Positions 17,519 to 26,382 of a stretch of 42,371 nucleotides of DNA are shown here, in pieces. The notes beneath the pieces are model-generated. The model did not search any database, was not told the DNA's origin, and saw only the letters and a list, made by a program, of their open reading frames with translations. Origin of the DNA: Candidatus Nomurabacteria bacterium (GTDB lineage Bacteria; Patescibacteriota; Minisyncoccia; Phycocordibacterales; UBA9973). A program made the position numbers and the translations under genes. Positions within the stretch are counted from its first letter, which is position 1. Each line of letters opens with the position of its first letter. The DNA is taken from NCBI GenBank assembly GCA_016186435.1, contig JACPLQ010000012.1:1-42371 (forward strand), in the 5' to 3' direction.

Positions 17519-17957
17519 ACACCAAGCCCCAATGACCAATGACCAACAAGGACCAAATTTCAACTTTTATTTCTGGAATTTCTGACAATGGCCGCTAGAA
17601 TTAGGTTCAGTTCTTGAGCTTCACGCCACAAATTTCTCGCTTCATCCTCGTGTTGAGGCAAGGCATGAGAAATAATTCTCAACCAGTATTTTGTCTCTTT
17701 AGCTTCTTTGTTTGCTATGCAAATTTTATTAATAAAATCTTTTTTTGAGCTTGCTTCATCCGCCTCGCTGTAATTTGCCCCAATGCTCGTTCCCGATCTA
17801 ATAATTTGATTTATCAGTGGTTTGGTAATAGTATCGTGAGGCAATTTTTTTGAAAAATCTACAATCATCTCCGCGTATCTCGCTGTCCTTTCTTCTAAAT
17901 CATATTTTTTCTTTGAGCTTTCTTGGTCATTGGACATTGGGATTTGGGATTTACTTT
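17519..17957 (-). mobile_element. Four-helix-bundle (23S IVS-type) ORF flanked by imperfect inverted repeats
   Basis: Left end accaagccccaatgaccaatgaccaa; the reverse complement of the right end is tcccaaatcccaatgtccaatgaccaa. Confidence 0.55.
17560..17937 (-). CDS. Four helix bundle protein (23S rRNA intervening-sequence protein family)
   Basis: KPLINQIIRSGTSIGANYSEADEASSKKDFINKICIANKEAKETKYWLRII. Confidence 0.88.
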   Translation of the reverse strand: MSNDQESSKKKYDLEERTARYAEMIVDFSKKLPHDTITKPLINQIIRSGTSIGANYSEADEASSKKDFINKICIANKEAKETKYWLRIISHALPQHEDEARNLWREAQELNLILAAIVRNSRNKS

Positions 17958-18319
17958 TGTATTTTTTCTACCAATATTCCCAGCAGTCGTTTGACGCTGT
18001 CCTGCGCTTCTTTTTCCGTTTGCGAGGCGACAAACTTTTGCCACTCTGCCATTATTTCCGCGTCCTTCAAGTCGCGCACGGCATTCTCCAAGCGAAGCCG
18101 CGTTTCAAAATCAACTTCTCCTTCCGCCTGCAAAACTTCTTTGACAAACATAGCGGTGAAATCCAAAATCTTGCCGTTGACATCCGTACCGGCCGGCGAA
18201 TTTTTCACCGTCTGCAATTCCTGCAAGGTATTGTAATAGTTCAAGCCGAAAAATATATTGCCGGCAATCAGCACCCCGACCAGAATAAAATAAAAGCGTT
18301 TATTGTTTTCTTCAATCAT
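17951..18319 (-). CDS. Hypothetical single-TM protein (122 aa)
   Basis: ORF overlapping the end of the upstream gene; TM FILVGVLIAGNIFFGL. Confidence 0.6.
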   Translation of the reverse strand: MIEENNKRFYFILVGVLIAGNIFFGLNYYNTLQELQTVKNSPAGTDVNGKILDFTAMFVKEVLQAEGEVDFETRLRLENAVRDLKDAEIMAEWQKFVASQTEKEAQDSVKRLLGILVEKIQK

Positions 18320-20402
18320 TTTTAATTGATAAATTAGATCCCGCGTTTTGGGCAGAGACCCGCTGCCGATTTCTAACGAGATTATACACTAATAATAACA
18401 CAACAATAAGAAGAAGTGTTTGCCAGTCCCGCTCCCAATCAAATCCAAACAGCCACTGGCCCGCCGGCTGCATTTCTATATTTTGGTGCACACTGTTACC
18501 CACCACCACAGTGAAGGCCTTGCCTTGGTAAGTTTTATAGCCGGGCGCCTCCACGTGGAAATAATAAGTGCCCTGCGGCACCAGGAAGGAATAAGTGCCC
18601 CGCACGTCGGTCACCTGCGGATTTTCCTGCTGGTAATCGGAGGCGTTCCAGAGCCGATAATCCTTGGCGGCATTATCCAAAGAATAGAGCGAGACGATGG
18701 CGGACGGAATGCGGGTTTCTTTGCCTTTATTTTTTTCAAACACATAGCCCTCCGGGTCAACGACAGTAATCATGCTCATTTTGCGGGAGCCGAGTTCCGG
18801 GTCCACATAGTCAATGACGGTGATAAACTCGTATTCGCCCGGCACGGTCGGAGTGACTACGTCCGCGGTGTATATGCCGTCTCCGTCCGGGTCTTCATAT
18901 TCAAAAGAAGAGAGCACTAGCTTTTGCTCTACCCCTCCCACACCCTCCAACCCCTCCTGTCCTCCCCTTATCAGGGGAGGCAAATTGTTTCCCCCTGACA
19001 AGGGGGAATAAGGGGGTTTAAGGAGAGGGGCTCCGGGTGAGGTTTGTTCGACTAACCCCTCCATAGAGAAAATCGCGGAAGCGGTAAGCGACGCGCGCGA
19101 GATTGTATTCTGGATTTTATTTTGGGTGATGCGGGGCGTCGCCTGCTTAAATACGATGTAGCCGGTAACGCTTTTGGCCGCGCTTAGGGGTTTAATCACC
19201 AGTTTGAGGGACTGCCCCGGCAGAGCGGACATCGTTTGCGCCACTTCGCCTTTATCTCCGAGCGACAAAATGACATTTAGGTCAACCAGTTCGCCGGCGC
19301 CCCGGGCAAAAACAAACTCCTCCGGCAAATTTCTCTTGGCCGCAGGAGAAAACTTGGCGATGGGCAGGCCCGGAATGAGGGTGATTTTTCCGATGCCGGT
19401 ATCCTCCGATGTTCCGCCTTCGCCAGTTAGGCCCGGCATATTCAAAGTTACTCCGCTTATTTTTTCAATCTCGGCTATTTCCGCCGGACTCATATTTTTG
19501 ACCGCGGTGGAAAGAACATCCGCGAGGTCCGGAATGTTTAGATTCACTCCCACCAATTTGCTCACGTCGCTGAATCTTTCCACGCCGACTTCCCGGAAAG
19601 TACGCTCCAGTTCCGGAAATTTGGCGGCCAAAGTGCGGAGCTGGTAAGGCAGGGGCGCGAAGACGAAATTATTAATTGCCTCTGTCGACAGAAGATTCCA
19701 TCTGGCACTGAAAGCAAAAGGCGCAATTTTTGGAACCTCTTCCGGCTCCGGCGGAGTTTTCCCGCCGAATAAATATGAGATAAAATCCGAAGCGTAATTA
19801 AATACGTTTGCGGTTAAATTTGATGCAGGCGAAACAGCAGGCGCAGTGGTTGGAGCAAGAGGAGAGACAGAGGGCGATGTTGACACGGGAGGTTGTTTTG
19901 GACTGCTGCCGCTGCTTCCCGGCCGGACGCTTGCAGGTCTCCAGTCGGTTTTAACTTTAAAATCAGAGCCGGAACATGAGCCCCCCGTAGAACAATTAAA
20001 ATTAATTTGGCTACTATTAGAATCCACGGTCGCATAGCCCACAAATTCTCCGGTCGCGCCTATCGTCACTCCGGTAAAATTTATCCAGCCGAGGCTTGAA
20101 CTCCAAGCAAATCCGGAAAGAGTTCCTTCGGCGGTGTTTAATACTCCAGAAGTCGTCGGATTTAAATTTATCCAGCCGAATTGGCTGCTCCAGGCGTAGC
20201 CGGTGACAGCAGTGTCGGTAATCGCTACCCCGCAATTATCGCAGCCGAAATTTATCCAGCCGGTATTTTCTCCCCATGCGTATTTATATACGCTGTCAAT
20301 TCTGCCGTTTGTATCCGAAGCATCTGCAAGAGACGCATAAAAAAGTACGGAGGCTAGTATTCCAAAAAGAAATATCTTTCTCTTAATTAAATTATGCGGC
20401 AT
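18312..20402 (-). CDS. Secreted/membrane protein with GYAWxxxxGWINF repeats and a carboxypeptidase-regulatory-like C-terminal domain
   Basis: YAWGENTGWINF, GYAWSSQFGWINL, GFAWSSSLGWINF; GTYSFLVPQGTYYFHVEAPGYKTYQGKAFTV; C-terminal TM. Confidence 0.75.
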   Translation of the reverse strand: MPHNLIKRKIFLFGILASVLFYASLADASDTNGRIDSVYKYAWGENTGWINFGCDNCGVAITDTAVTGYAWSSQFGWINLNPTTSGVLNTAEGTLSGFAWSSSLGWINFTGVTIGATGEFVGYATVDSNSSQINFNCSTGGSCSGSDFKVKTDWRPASVRPGSSGSSPKQPPVSTSPSVSPLAPTTAPAVSPASNLTANVFNYASDFISYLFGGKTPPEPEEVPKIAPFAFSARWNLLSTEAINNFVFAPLPYQLRTLAAKFPELERTFREVGVERFSDVSKLVGVNLNIPDLADVLSTAVKNMSPAEIAEIEKISGVTLNMPGLTGEGGTSEDTGIGKITLIPGLPIAKFSPAAKRNLPEEFVFARGAGELVDLNVILSLGDKGEVAQTMSALPGQSLKLVIKPLSAAKSVTGYIVFKQATPRITQNKIQNTISRASLTASAIFSMEGLVEQTSPGAPLLKPPYSPLSGGNNLPPLIRGGQEGLEGVGGVEQKLVLSSFEYEDPDGDGIYTADVVTPTVPGEYEFITVIDYVDPELGSRKMSMITVVDPEGYVFEKNKGKETRIPSAIVSLYSLDNAAKDYRLWNASDYQQENPQVTDVRGTYSFLVPQGTYYFHVEAPGYKTYQGKAFTVVVGNSVHQNIEMQPAGQWLFGFDWERDWQTLLLIVVLLLVYNLVRNRQRVSAQNAGSNLSIKND
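18935..19035. repeat. GC-rich palindromic repeat inserted in frame within the 696-aa ORF
   Basis: Encodes LLKPPYSPLSGGNNLPPLIRGGQEGLEGVGG; nucleotide similarity to 12276-12391. Confidence 0.7.
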
Positions 20403-20479
20403 AAATTAGCTAAAACTCTTATATTATAACAATAATATTATTGCAATAAAAGGAATTATGTGGATAATTGAAAGCATGC

Positions 20480-20555
20480 GCCGTTATAGCTCAGGTAGTA
20501 GAGCATCGTCTTGGTAAGACGAAGGTCATCAGTGCAAATCTGATTAACGGCTCCA
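20480..20555 (+). tRNA. tRNA-Thr(GGT), CCA encoded
   Basis: GCCGTTA...TAACGGC-T-CCA; anticodon arm TCGTC-TTGGTAA-GACGA. Confidence 0.92.
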
Positions 20556-20566
20556 AGATTGATGTT

Positions 20567-20639
20567 GCCGAAGTAGCTCAGTTGGCAGAGCACAGCTTTC
20601 GTAAAGCTGGGGTCGTGAGTTCAATCCTCACCTTCGGCT
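20567..20639 (+). tRNA. tRNA-Thr(CGT)
   Basis: GCCGAAG...CTTCGGC-T; anticodon arm CAGCT-TTCGTAA-AGCTG. Confidence 0.93.
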
Positions 20640-20643
20640 CAAA

Positions 20644-21381
20644 TTATTGCCGGACCAAGAGGCCGGCCACGAGTCCAGCGATAAGCGCCAAACCGCCCAT
20701 GATGAGAACCCGCAGGCCCGACTTTAAGAGTGGCTGGCGAGTAAACTTAGTCGTGCTCATTCCGAGCGCGAAGAGCCCCAACAAAGTTATGCCGACGGAA
20801 ACCGGGATCGCCGTATTTATAGGCAAGAATATATACGCGGAGAGAGGAATCAAACCGCCCAAAATATAAGAGCAGAACATATAGATGCCGCCCTTGAGCG
20901 AAGTGGATTCTTGCTCTGGGTTGATTTTAAGTTCCCGCACCATCATTTCTCTTAACATCAGTTCCTTATTGCTGGAAGCCGCTTCGGTCATCTCTTTTGC
21001 CAAACTCTCCGGCCAGCCTTCCTCAATATACATGTCATACAGCTCGCCCTTCTCTTCCTCTGGTACTTTTTCAATCTCAATTTTTTCTTCCTCAATCTTG
21101 CGCCGATCCATTTCTTCGGCGGACAGATTGGAAAGATAAGAACCGATGCCCATGGAAATGGATTCTACGGAAATTATGACCGTACCCGCGAGAATTACAA
21201 TGAAATGATTTTGGCTTCCGATAGCGATGCCGACGATTGAGCCCAATGTGGAAACCATGCCGTCTTCCACGCCGAAAACGACCTCGGCGAGTACGTTCAT
21301 AAAAACCGATTTTTGGTGATGCACGAAATCTGTGTTTGCTCGCGGGGATGGCTCGTCCATTCCCAAAGTATACTTTAACAC
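20644..21381 (-). CDS. VIT1/CCC1-family transporter
   Basis: VFGVEDGMVSTLGSIVGIAIGS...; YDMYIEEGWPESLAKEMTEAAS. Confidence 0.82.
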   Translation of the reverse strand: MLKYTLGMDEPSPRANTDFVHHQKSVFMNVLAEVVFGVEDGMVSTLGSIVGIAIGSQNHFIVILAGTVIISVESISMGIGSYLSNLSAEEMDRRKIEEEKIEIEKVPEEEKGELYDMYIEEGWPESLAKEMTEAASSNKELMLREMMVRELKINPEQESTSLKGGIYMFCSYILGGLIPLSAYIFLPINTAIPVSVGITLLGLFALGMSTTKFTRQPLLKSGLRVLIMGGLALIAGLVAGLLVRQ

Positions 21382-21447
21382 TTATTTTTATTCAACAATA
21401 AGTGTTGGGGTCTGGCAAATATTTTGTATTTTTGATAAAGTAATTTA

Positions 21448-22374
21448 GTGCAAAAAGATGCTAAAGATGTAGAAAAAAAAATAGAAGAATTAGAAGCGCA
21501 AATGCAAAGCGTGGATTTTTGGAACGATAAAAACAAAGCGCAGGAAACTTTGCGCGAACTAGCGAAGCTGAAAGAAAAAAAAGAAGGCGCAGGCAAGTAT
21601 GATAAAGGCAATGCGATAGTTACGATTATTTCCGGCGCCGGCGGAGACGACGCTGAAGATTTTTCGCGGATGCTTTTTCAGATGTATTTGAAATATGCGG
21701 ACAAGCGGGGCTGGGGAATAAATTTCATTCATGAAAATAAAAACGAGCATGGGGGATACAGAAATATTTCGGTGGAGATATACACGAACCCCAGTAGCAG
21801 AGCAAAGCTCGCTACGGGGCAAGGTCCCTACGGGACCTTGAAAAACGAAGCTGGGGTGCATCGCTTGGTGCGCATCTCGCCCTTTAACGCAAAAAAACTT
21901 CGACACACTTCTTTTTCTCTGGTAGAAGTATTGCCGAAGTTTTCTAAACTTGAAGAAAAAGATATTATTATCCCTCCTGCTGATTTGAAAATAGAATTTG
22001 CGCGCTCAAGCGGACCCGGAGGCCAAAACGTGAATAAGCGGGAGACATCAGTACGCATTGTCCACCTGCCCACAAATATTTCTGTGCATGTTTCCACCGA
22101 ACGCTCGCAGGAGCAGAACAGGGAACTTGCTATGAATATCCTGCGGGCCAAAATTTTCAAAAAAGCCGAAGAAGAAAAAAGGGGGATAGAAGAAAGTATG
22201 CAATTTACCAAAAACACAGAGATAGAGTGGGGAAATCAGATCCGTTCCTACGTGCTACATCCTTACAAGATGGTCAAAGATCACAGAACAAATGCTGAAA
22301 CCTCAAATGTTGATGCAGTTTTGGACGGAGATATTGAGCTTTTCATTGATCCCGAACGAAGCCGCCCTCGCTAG
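21448..22374 (+). CDS. prfB: Peptide chain release factor 2
   Basis: GVHRLVRISPFNAKKLRHTSF (SPF) and SSGPGGQNVNKRETSVR (GGQ); start GTG or alternative. Confidence 0.88.
   Translation: MQKDAKDVEKKIEELEAQMQSVDFWNDKNKAQETLRELAKLKEKKEGAGKYDKGNAIVTIISGAGGDDAEDFSRMLFQMYLKYADKRGWGINFIHENKNEHGGYRNISVEIYTNPSSRAKLATGQGPYGTLKNEAGVHRLVRISPFNAKKLRHTSFSLVEVLPKFSKLEEKDIIIPPADLKIEFARSSGPGGQNVNKRETSVRIVHLPTNISVHVSTERSQEQNRELAMNILRAKIFKKAEEEKRGIEESMQFTKNTEIEWGNQIRSYVLHPYKMVKDHRTNAETSNVDAVLDGDIELFIDPERSRPR
21791..21840. repeat. Two adjacent palindromes inserted in frame in prfB
   Basis: AGTAGCAGAGCaaaGCTCGCTAC + CAAGGTCCCtacGGGACCTTG; relative at 36190-36222. Confidence 0.75.
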
Positions 22375-22443
22375 TAGGCGAGTGCTACGGTCACCTTGGG
22401 ACGACCTGCTTCGCACTAGCTAGGACAGTCCTTGCTAGTGTGC

Positions 22444-22471
22444 TTGACAATGTATATACATTGTATATACT
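22444..22471 (+). promoter_or_regulatory. Promoter with embedded palindromic operator upstream of the MazE-like gene
   Basis: TTGACA-16 bp-TATACT, with AATGTATATACATT palindrome in the spacer. Confidence 0.6.
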
Positions 22472-22474
22472 TAA

Positions 22475-22720
22475 ATGATGACTACAAAAATTCAAAAGTG
22501 GGGAAATAGCTTAGCGGTACGGATACCGAAAGTATTTACCCAAAATCTTAATTGGAAAGAGGGGACTAGTATTCATTTTGAACAAATTGGGAATGCTCTT
22601 GTTATTAGCTCTAGTCATTCCAAGTACACTTTAGAAAAACTAATAAAAGGCATTACAAAAAGAAATAGGCATAAATCATTGTGGCCTAATGATAAACCTA
22701 GAGGCAAAGAAATATGGTAA
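22475..22720 (+). CDS. AbrB/MazE-family antitoxin
   Basis: TTKIQKWGNSLAVRIPKVFTQNLNWKEGTSIHFEQIGNALVI. Confidence 0.85.
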   Translation: MMTTKIQKWGNSLAVRIPKVFTQNLNWKEGTSIHFEQIGNALVISSSHSKYTLEKLIKGITKRNRHKSLWPNDKPRGKEIW

Positions 22721-22788
22721 AAAGCAGTAGTTTTGTTTGAATGAAAAATTATGTTAAAATAGGAAGGTGCTCCCGAACAGAACTTATC

Positions 22789-22944
22789 ATGTTTTATACT
22801 TACGTATTAAAAAGTAAGAAAAGCGGTAAGTTTTACACGGGTTACACAACGGCTGAAGTGCTTCCTGTTCTGTACGGGATAATCCCGTACGAAATCGCGG
22901 ACGCATATAATACACATGACTTTATCAATAAATTTTATGAATAA
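22789..22944 (+). pseudogene. Truncated GIY-YIG endonuclease fragment
   Basis: MFYTYVLKSKKSGKFYTGYTT then abrupt loss of homology at a palindrome; compare the intact copy at 13396. Confidence 0.6.
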
Positions 22945-22994
22945 TAATGAAAGTAGATGCGCCACTTCAGTGTCCGCGTTTATTTCGTAACGGG

Positions 22995-23663
22995 ATGATT
23001 TATTTTAACAATGTTTCAAAAGTTTATAGGGATGCTGCGGCGCTTCTGGATGTCACATTTACCGTAGAAGCGGGGGAGTTTGTATCTGTAGTGGGGCATT
23101 CCGGCGCCGGCAAGACCACTCTCACAAAAATGATTCTAGCGGACGAAAATCCTACGAACGGCACAGTTTTTTTTGAGTCTATCAATGTGCACAAGCTAAA
23201 AAGCAAGGACCTGACTGACCTTCGCCGACGTATAGGCATGGTTTTTCAGGATTTTAGGCTTCTGCCAAACAAGACTGCGTACGAAAATATAGCCTTTGCC
23301 ATGGAAGCTGTAGGCAAGACCGATGAAGAAATCAGAAGCGATGTTCCGCATGTGCTAGAGCTCGTGGATTTAGGCCACAGACATTCTCATTTTCCAAGCC
23401 AGCTATCCGGAGGCGAGAAACAGCGCTTAGCCATAGCCAGAGCCATTATAAACCAGCCGGAACTTATCATTGCCGACGAGCCCACCGGAAACTTGGATCC
23501 GGTAAACACTCACGAAATAGTCCAGATATTGAAAAAAATAAACGACTTGGGCACAACCATTATTTTAACCACGCACAATAGAGGGGTGATAGACTCTGTA
23601 GGCAAGAGAGTCATAACTATGGAGAATGGAAAGATAATAAGAGACACGAAGCATGAAAAATAG
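22995..23663 (+). CDS. ftsE: Cell division ATP-binding protein FtsE
   Basis: [28 protein letters not shown]; adjacent ftsX. Confidence 0.92.
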   Translation: MIYFNNVSKVYRDAAALLDVTFTVEAGEFVSVVGHSGAGKTTLTKMILADENPTNGTVFFESINVHKLKSKDLTDLRRRIGMVFQDFRLLPNKTAYENIAFAMEAVGKTDEEIRSDVPHVLELVDLGHRHSHFPSQLSGGEKQRLAIARAIINQPELIIADEPTGNLDPVNTHEIVQILKKINDLGTTIILTTHNRGVIDSVGKRVITMENGKIIRDTKHEK

Positions 23664-23680
23664 TATATAATAAAATTATT

Positions 23681-24604
23681 ATGACATTGACCGTGCTGAA
23701 AAGAATTATAAGATCCGGACTGCTTTCTTTTAAAAGGAGCGGGCTCGTGTCTTGGGCGGCAGTTCTCGTGGTTACTATCACTCTTTCGGTCATTACTCTA
23801 ATTATTTTTCTGCAGGCAATCCTGAATTTTTCTTTGAGCCAGATTAAGGACAAAGTGGACGTAACTATTTATTTTACTGTCGGCGCTCCTGAAGAAAAAA
23901 TAGAAGCGCTCCAGTCTTCTCTTGAAAAATTGCCGGAAGTCGCAAGCGTATCTTATACCAGCGCAGATGAAGCCTTAGCGCTTTTCCGCGAAAGGCATAA
24001 AAGCGATTATCCTACTATTCAGGCGCTGGATGAAATAGGAGAAAATCCTCTCGGCGCATACCTGAACATAAAAGCCAAAGAAGTTTCTCAGTATGAAAGC
24101 ATCGCCAATTTCCTGAAGTCCGACAACGCGCTTGTACTCGGCTCGGCTTCTATCATTGATAAAGTAAATTATTATCAGAACAAGCTGGTAATAGACAGAT
24201 TAAATACAATAATATCCGGCGCGCAAAAACTCGGCTTTCTTATTACTCTCATATTGGTGATTATTTCTATTATTATCACTTTCAATACGATCAGGCTTAC
24301 TATTTTTATTTCCAAAGAAGAAATTTCGGTCATGCGCTTGGTCGGCGCGTCCAAGGCTCAGGTGCGCGGACCATTTATGATAGAAGGCGTCATCTACGGA
24401 ATCATCGCCACCCTCATCACTGTGTTTCTCTTCTGGCCCGCTGCGGCATGGGTAGGAAGCAATATGACCAACTTCCTCGGCATAGATATGTACAGCTACT
24501 ATCTGTCAAACTTTTTCCAAATTTTTGCAATACTTTTATTATCAGGTATAATTTTGGGGATAATTTCCAGCATTTTGGCGGCTAGAAGATATTTGAATAA
24601 ATAG
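23681..24604 (+). CDS. ftsX: Cell division protein FtsX
   Basis: Four-TM architecture, EEISVMRLVGASKAQVRGPFMIEGVIYG, next to ftsE. Confidence 0.9.
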   Translation: MTLTVLKRIIRSGLLSFKRSGLVSWAAVLVVTITLSVITLIIFLQAILNFSLSQIKDKVDVTIYFTVGAPEEKIEALQSSLEKLPEVASVSYTSADEALALFRERHKSDYPTIQALDEIGENPLGAYLNIKAKEVSQYESIANFLKSDNALVLGSASIIDKVNYYQNKLVIDRLNTIISGAQKLGFLITLILVIISIIITFNTIRLTIFISKEEISVMRLVGASKAQVRGPFMIEGVIYGIIATLITVFLFWPAAAWVGSNMTNFLGIDMYSYYLSNFFQIFAILLLSGIILGIISSILAARRYLNK

Positions 24605-24622
24605 AAAATAAAAATAAAAAAT

Positions 24623-26305
24623 ATGGCAATAAAAAAAGAAACACCTGCCCGCAATGCTACGCATAGCGTTGCAGGCGGGAAATATATTTTCGTAGTGGGC
24701 GGCGTTATGTCATCGGTAGGAAAAGGCATCGCCGCCTCTTCTATTGGCAAGATTCTGCAGTCTCGCGGATACAAAGTCACCAACTTGAAAGCCGACATGT
24801 ATGTAAATCTTGATGCCGGCACCATTCGCCCCGCCGAGCACGGGGAAGTTTTTGTGGGGGAAGACGGCATTGAAGCGGATCAGGATCTTGGAAATTACGA
24901 GCGCTTTACCGGACAGACAAGCACTCGGGATAACTATATCACTACCGGCCAGATATATGCTGAAGTTATCAGGCGAGAGCGCAATCTGGAGTACGGCGGA
25001 GAAGATGTTGAAGTTTATCCGGACATACCAAAAGAAATTATCAGGCGCATAGAAGCCTGTCAGAAAAAAAATAATTCCGAAATTATGATTACTGAATACG
25101 GCGGTACGGTAGGAGAATATCAGCTTCTGCCTTTTTTGGAAGCAGCGCGAATGATGAAATCAAAAAATCCGGCAGATGTTTTTATTGTTCTTATAAGCTA
25201 CCTGCCGACACCCTCGCTTCTAGGGGAGCAAAAGTCCAAGCCTACCCAGCATGCGATCACAGACCTGTATTCAGTCGGTCTTAATCCGGATTTTGTTATC
25301 TGCCGGGCAGACGAGCCCGCAACTGCTGATATAAAGCGAACCATTTCCAATGTCTGCAGTCTGCCGATAGAAAGAATAATTTCCGCTCCGGATGTTTATT
25401 CTATTTATGATGTACCGGTTAACTTTGAAAAAGAAAACCTCGGATCTACGCTTTTAGAAGCCATGGGCCTGCAGACAAAAGAAAAAGATCTTTCAGACTG
25501 GACTGCATTTGCCGAAAAAATAAAGAAAATAAATAAGACAGTAAAGATCGGCATAGTCGGCAAATATTTTAATTTTAAATCCTGCAAAGACACTTATATT
25601 TCGGTCATAGAATCCATAAATCATGCGGCTTGGGGACTTAATTATAAACCCGAGATTGCCTGGCTGGATTCAGAGAAGTATGAAAATAATAAAAAATTAT
25701 TAAGCGAACTTGATAATCTGGACGGCATTATAGTGCCGGGAGGGTTCGGCAAGCGCGGAACGGAGGGAATGATCTTGGCGGCGGACTACGCGCGCAGAAA
25801 TAAAATTCCGTATTTTGGATTATGCCTCGGCATGCAGATCATGACGATTTCTTATGCTCGAAATGTTTTAGGACTAAAAGACGCGAACTCTACGGAAATG
25901 AATCCTGATACTAAATATCCGGTTATCTCCACTATGCAGGATCAGATTGAAAAAATAAAAAGTAAAAATTATGGCGCTAGTATGCGCTTGGGGACTTACC
26001 CCTGCGCATTGAAAGCAGGCACGGTAGCTCGGGGAGCCTACGGGCAAAACAGTATAGACGAGAGGCATCGTCATAGATACGAAGTAAATAATGCTTATGT
26101 GAAGCCTTTGGAAGAGGCAGGGCTTGTTTTTTCCGGAACTTCTCCGGACGGAAATCTTATGGAGATAGCTGAATTGCCTAAAAAAGAGCATCCATTTTTT
26201 CTGGGTACGCAATTTCATCCGGAATTTTTGGGAAGACCTTTGTCTCCGCATCCGCTTTTTACAGCTTTTGTAAAAGCCTGCCTGACGGCAGGCAGGCCTG
26301 CATAG
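24623..26305 (+). CDS. pyrG: CTP synthase
   Basis: KYIFVVGGVMSSVGKGIAASSIG; PGGFGKRGTEG; PYFGLCLGMQ; ERHRHRYEVNN. N- and C-terminal additions come from palindromic repeats. Confidence 0.95.
   Translation: MAIKKETPARNATHSVAGGKYIFVVGGVMSSVGKGIAASSIGKILQSRGYKVTNLKADMYVNLDAGTIRPAEHGEVFVGEDGIEADQDLGNYERFTGQTSTRDNYITTGQIYAEVIRRERNLEYGGEDVEVYPDIPKEIIRRIEACQKKNNSEIMITEYGGTVGEYQLLPFLEAARMMKSKNPADVFIVLISYLPTPSLLGEQKSKPTQHAITDLYSVGLNPDFVICRADEPATADIKRTISNVCSLPIERIISAPDVYSIYDVPVNFEKENLGSTLLEAMGLQTKEKDLSDWTAFAEKIKKINKTVKIGIVGKYFNFKSCKDTYISVIESINHAAWGLNYKPEIAWLDSEKYENNKKLLSELDNLDGIIVPGGFGKRGTEGMILAADYARRNKIPYFGLCLGMQIMTISYARNVLGLKDANSTEMNPDTKYPVISTMQDQIEKIKSKNYGASMRLGTYPCALKAGTVARGAYGQNSIDERHRHRYEVNNAYVKPLEEAGLVFSGTSPDGNLMEIAELPKKEHPFFLGTQFHPEFLGRPLSPHPLFTAFVKACLTAGRPA
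24644..24679. repeat. Palindromic repeat in frame at the pyrG N-terminus
   Basis: CCTGCCCGCAATGCTACGCATAGCGTTGCAGGCGGG; second copy at 31862-31897. Confidence 0.85.
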
Positions 26306-26331
26306 CAAAAAACCCTGCCCGCCGTGGCGGG
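26276..26331. repeat. Palindromes forming the pyrG 3' end and downstream spacer
   Basis: gcctgcctgacggcaggcaggc and cctgcccgccgtggcggg. Confidence 0.65.
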
Positions 26332-26332
26332 A

Positions 26333-26362
26333 AACATTAAAATTTTAGACAATTTTAATGTT
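26333..26362. promoter_or_regulatory. AT-rich palindrome upstream of the response regulator (terminator or operator)
   Basis: ACATTAAAATTttagacAATTTTAATGT. Confidence 0.45.
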
Positions 26363-26382
26363 TGGTGGTATAGTAGCCCAAT

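Noticed and set aside
17560-17937. Diversity-generating retroelement accessory (Avd-like) protein
   Set aside because: Four-helix-bundle fold is shared, but no reverse transcriptase or TR/VR repeats were seen in the window.
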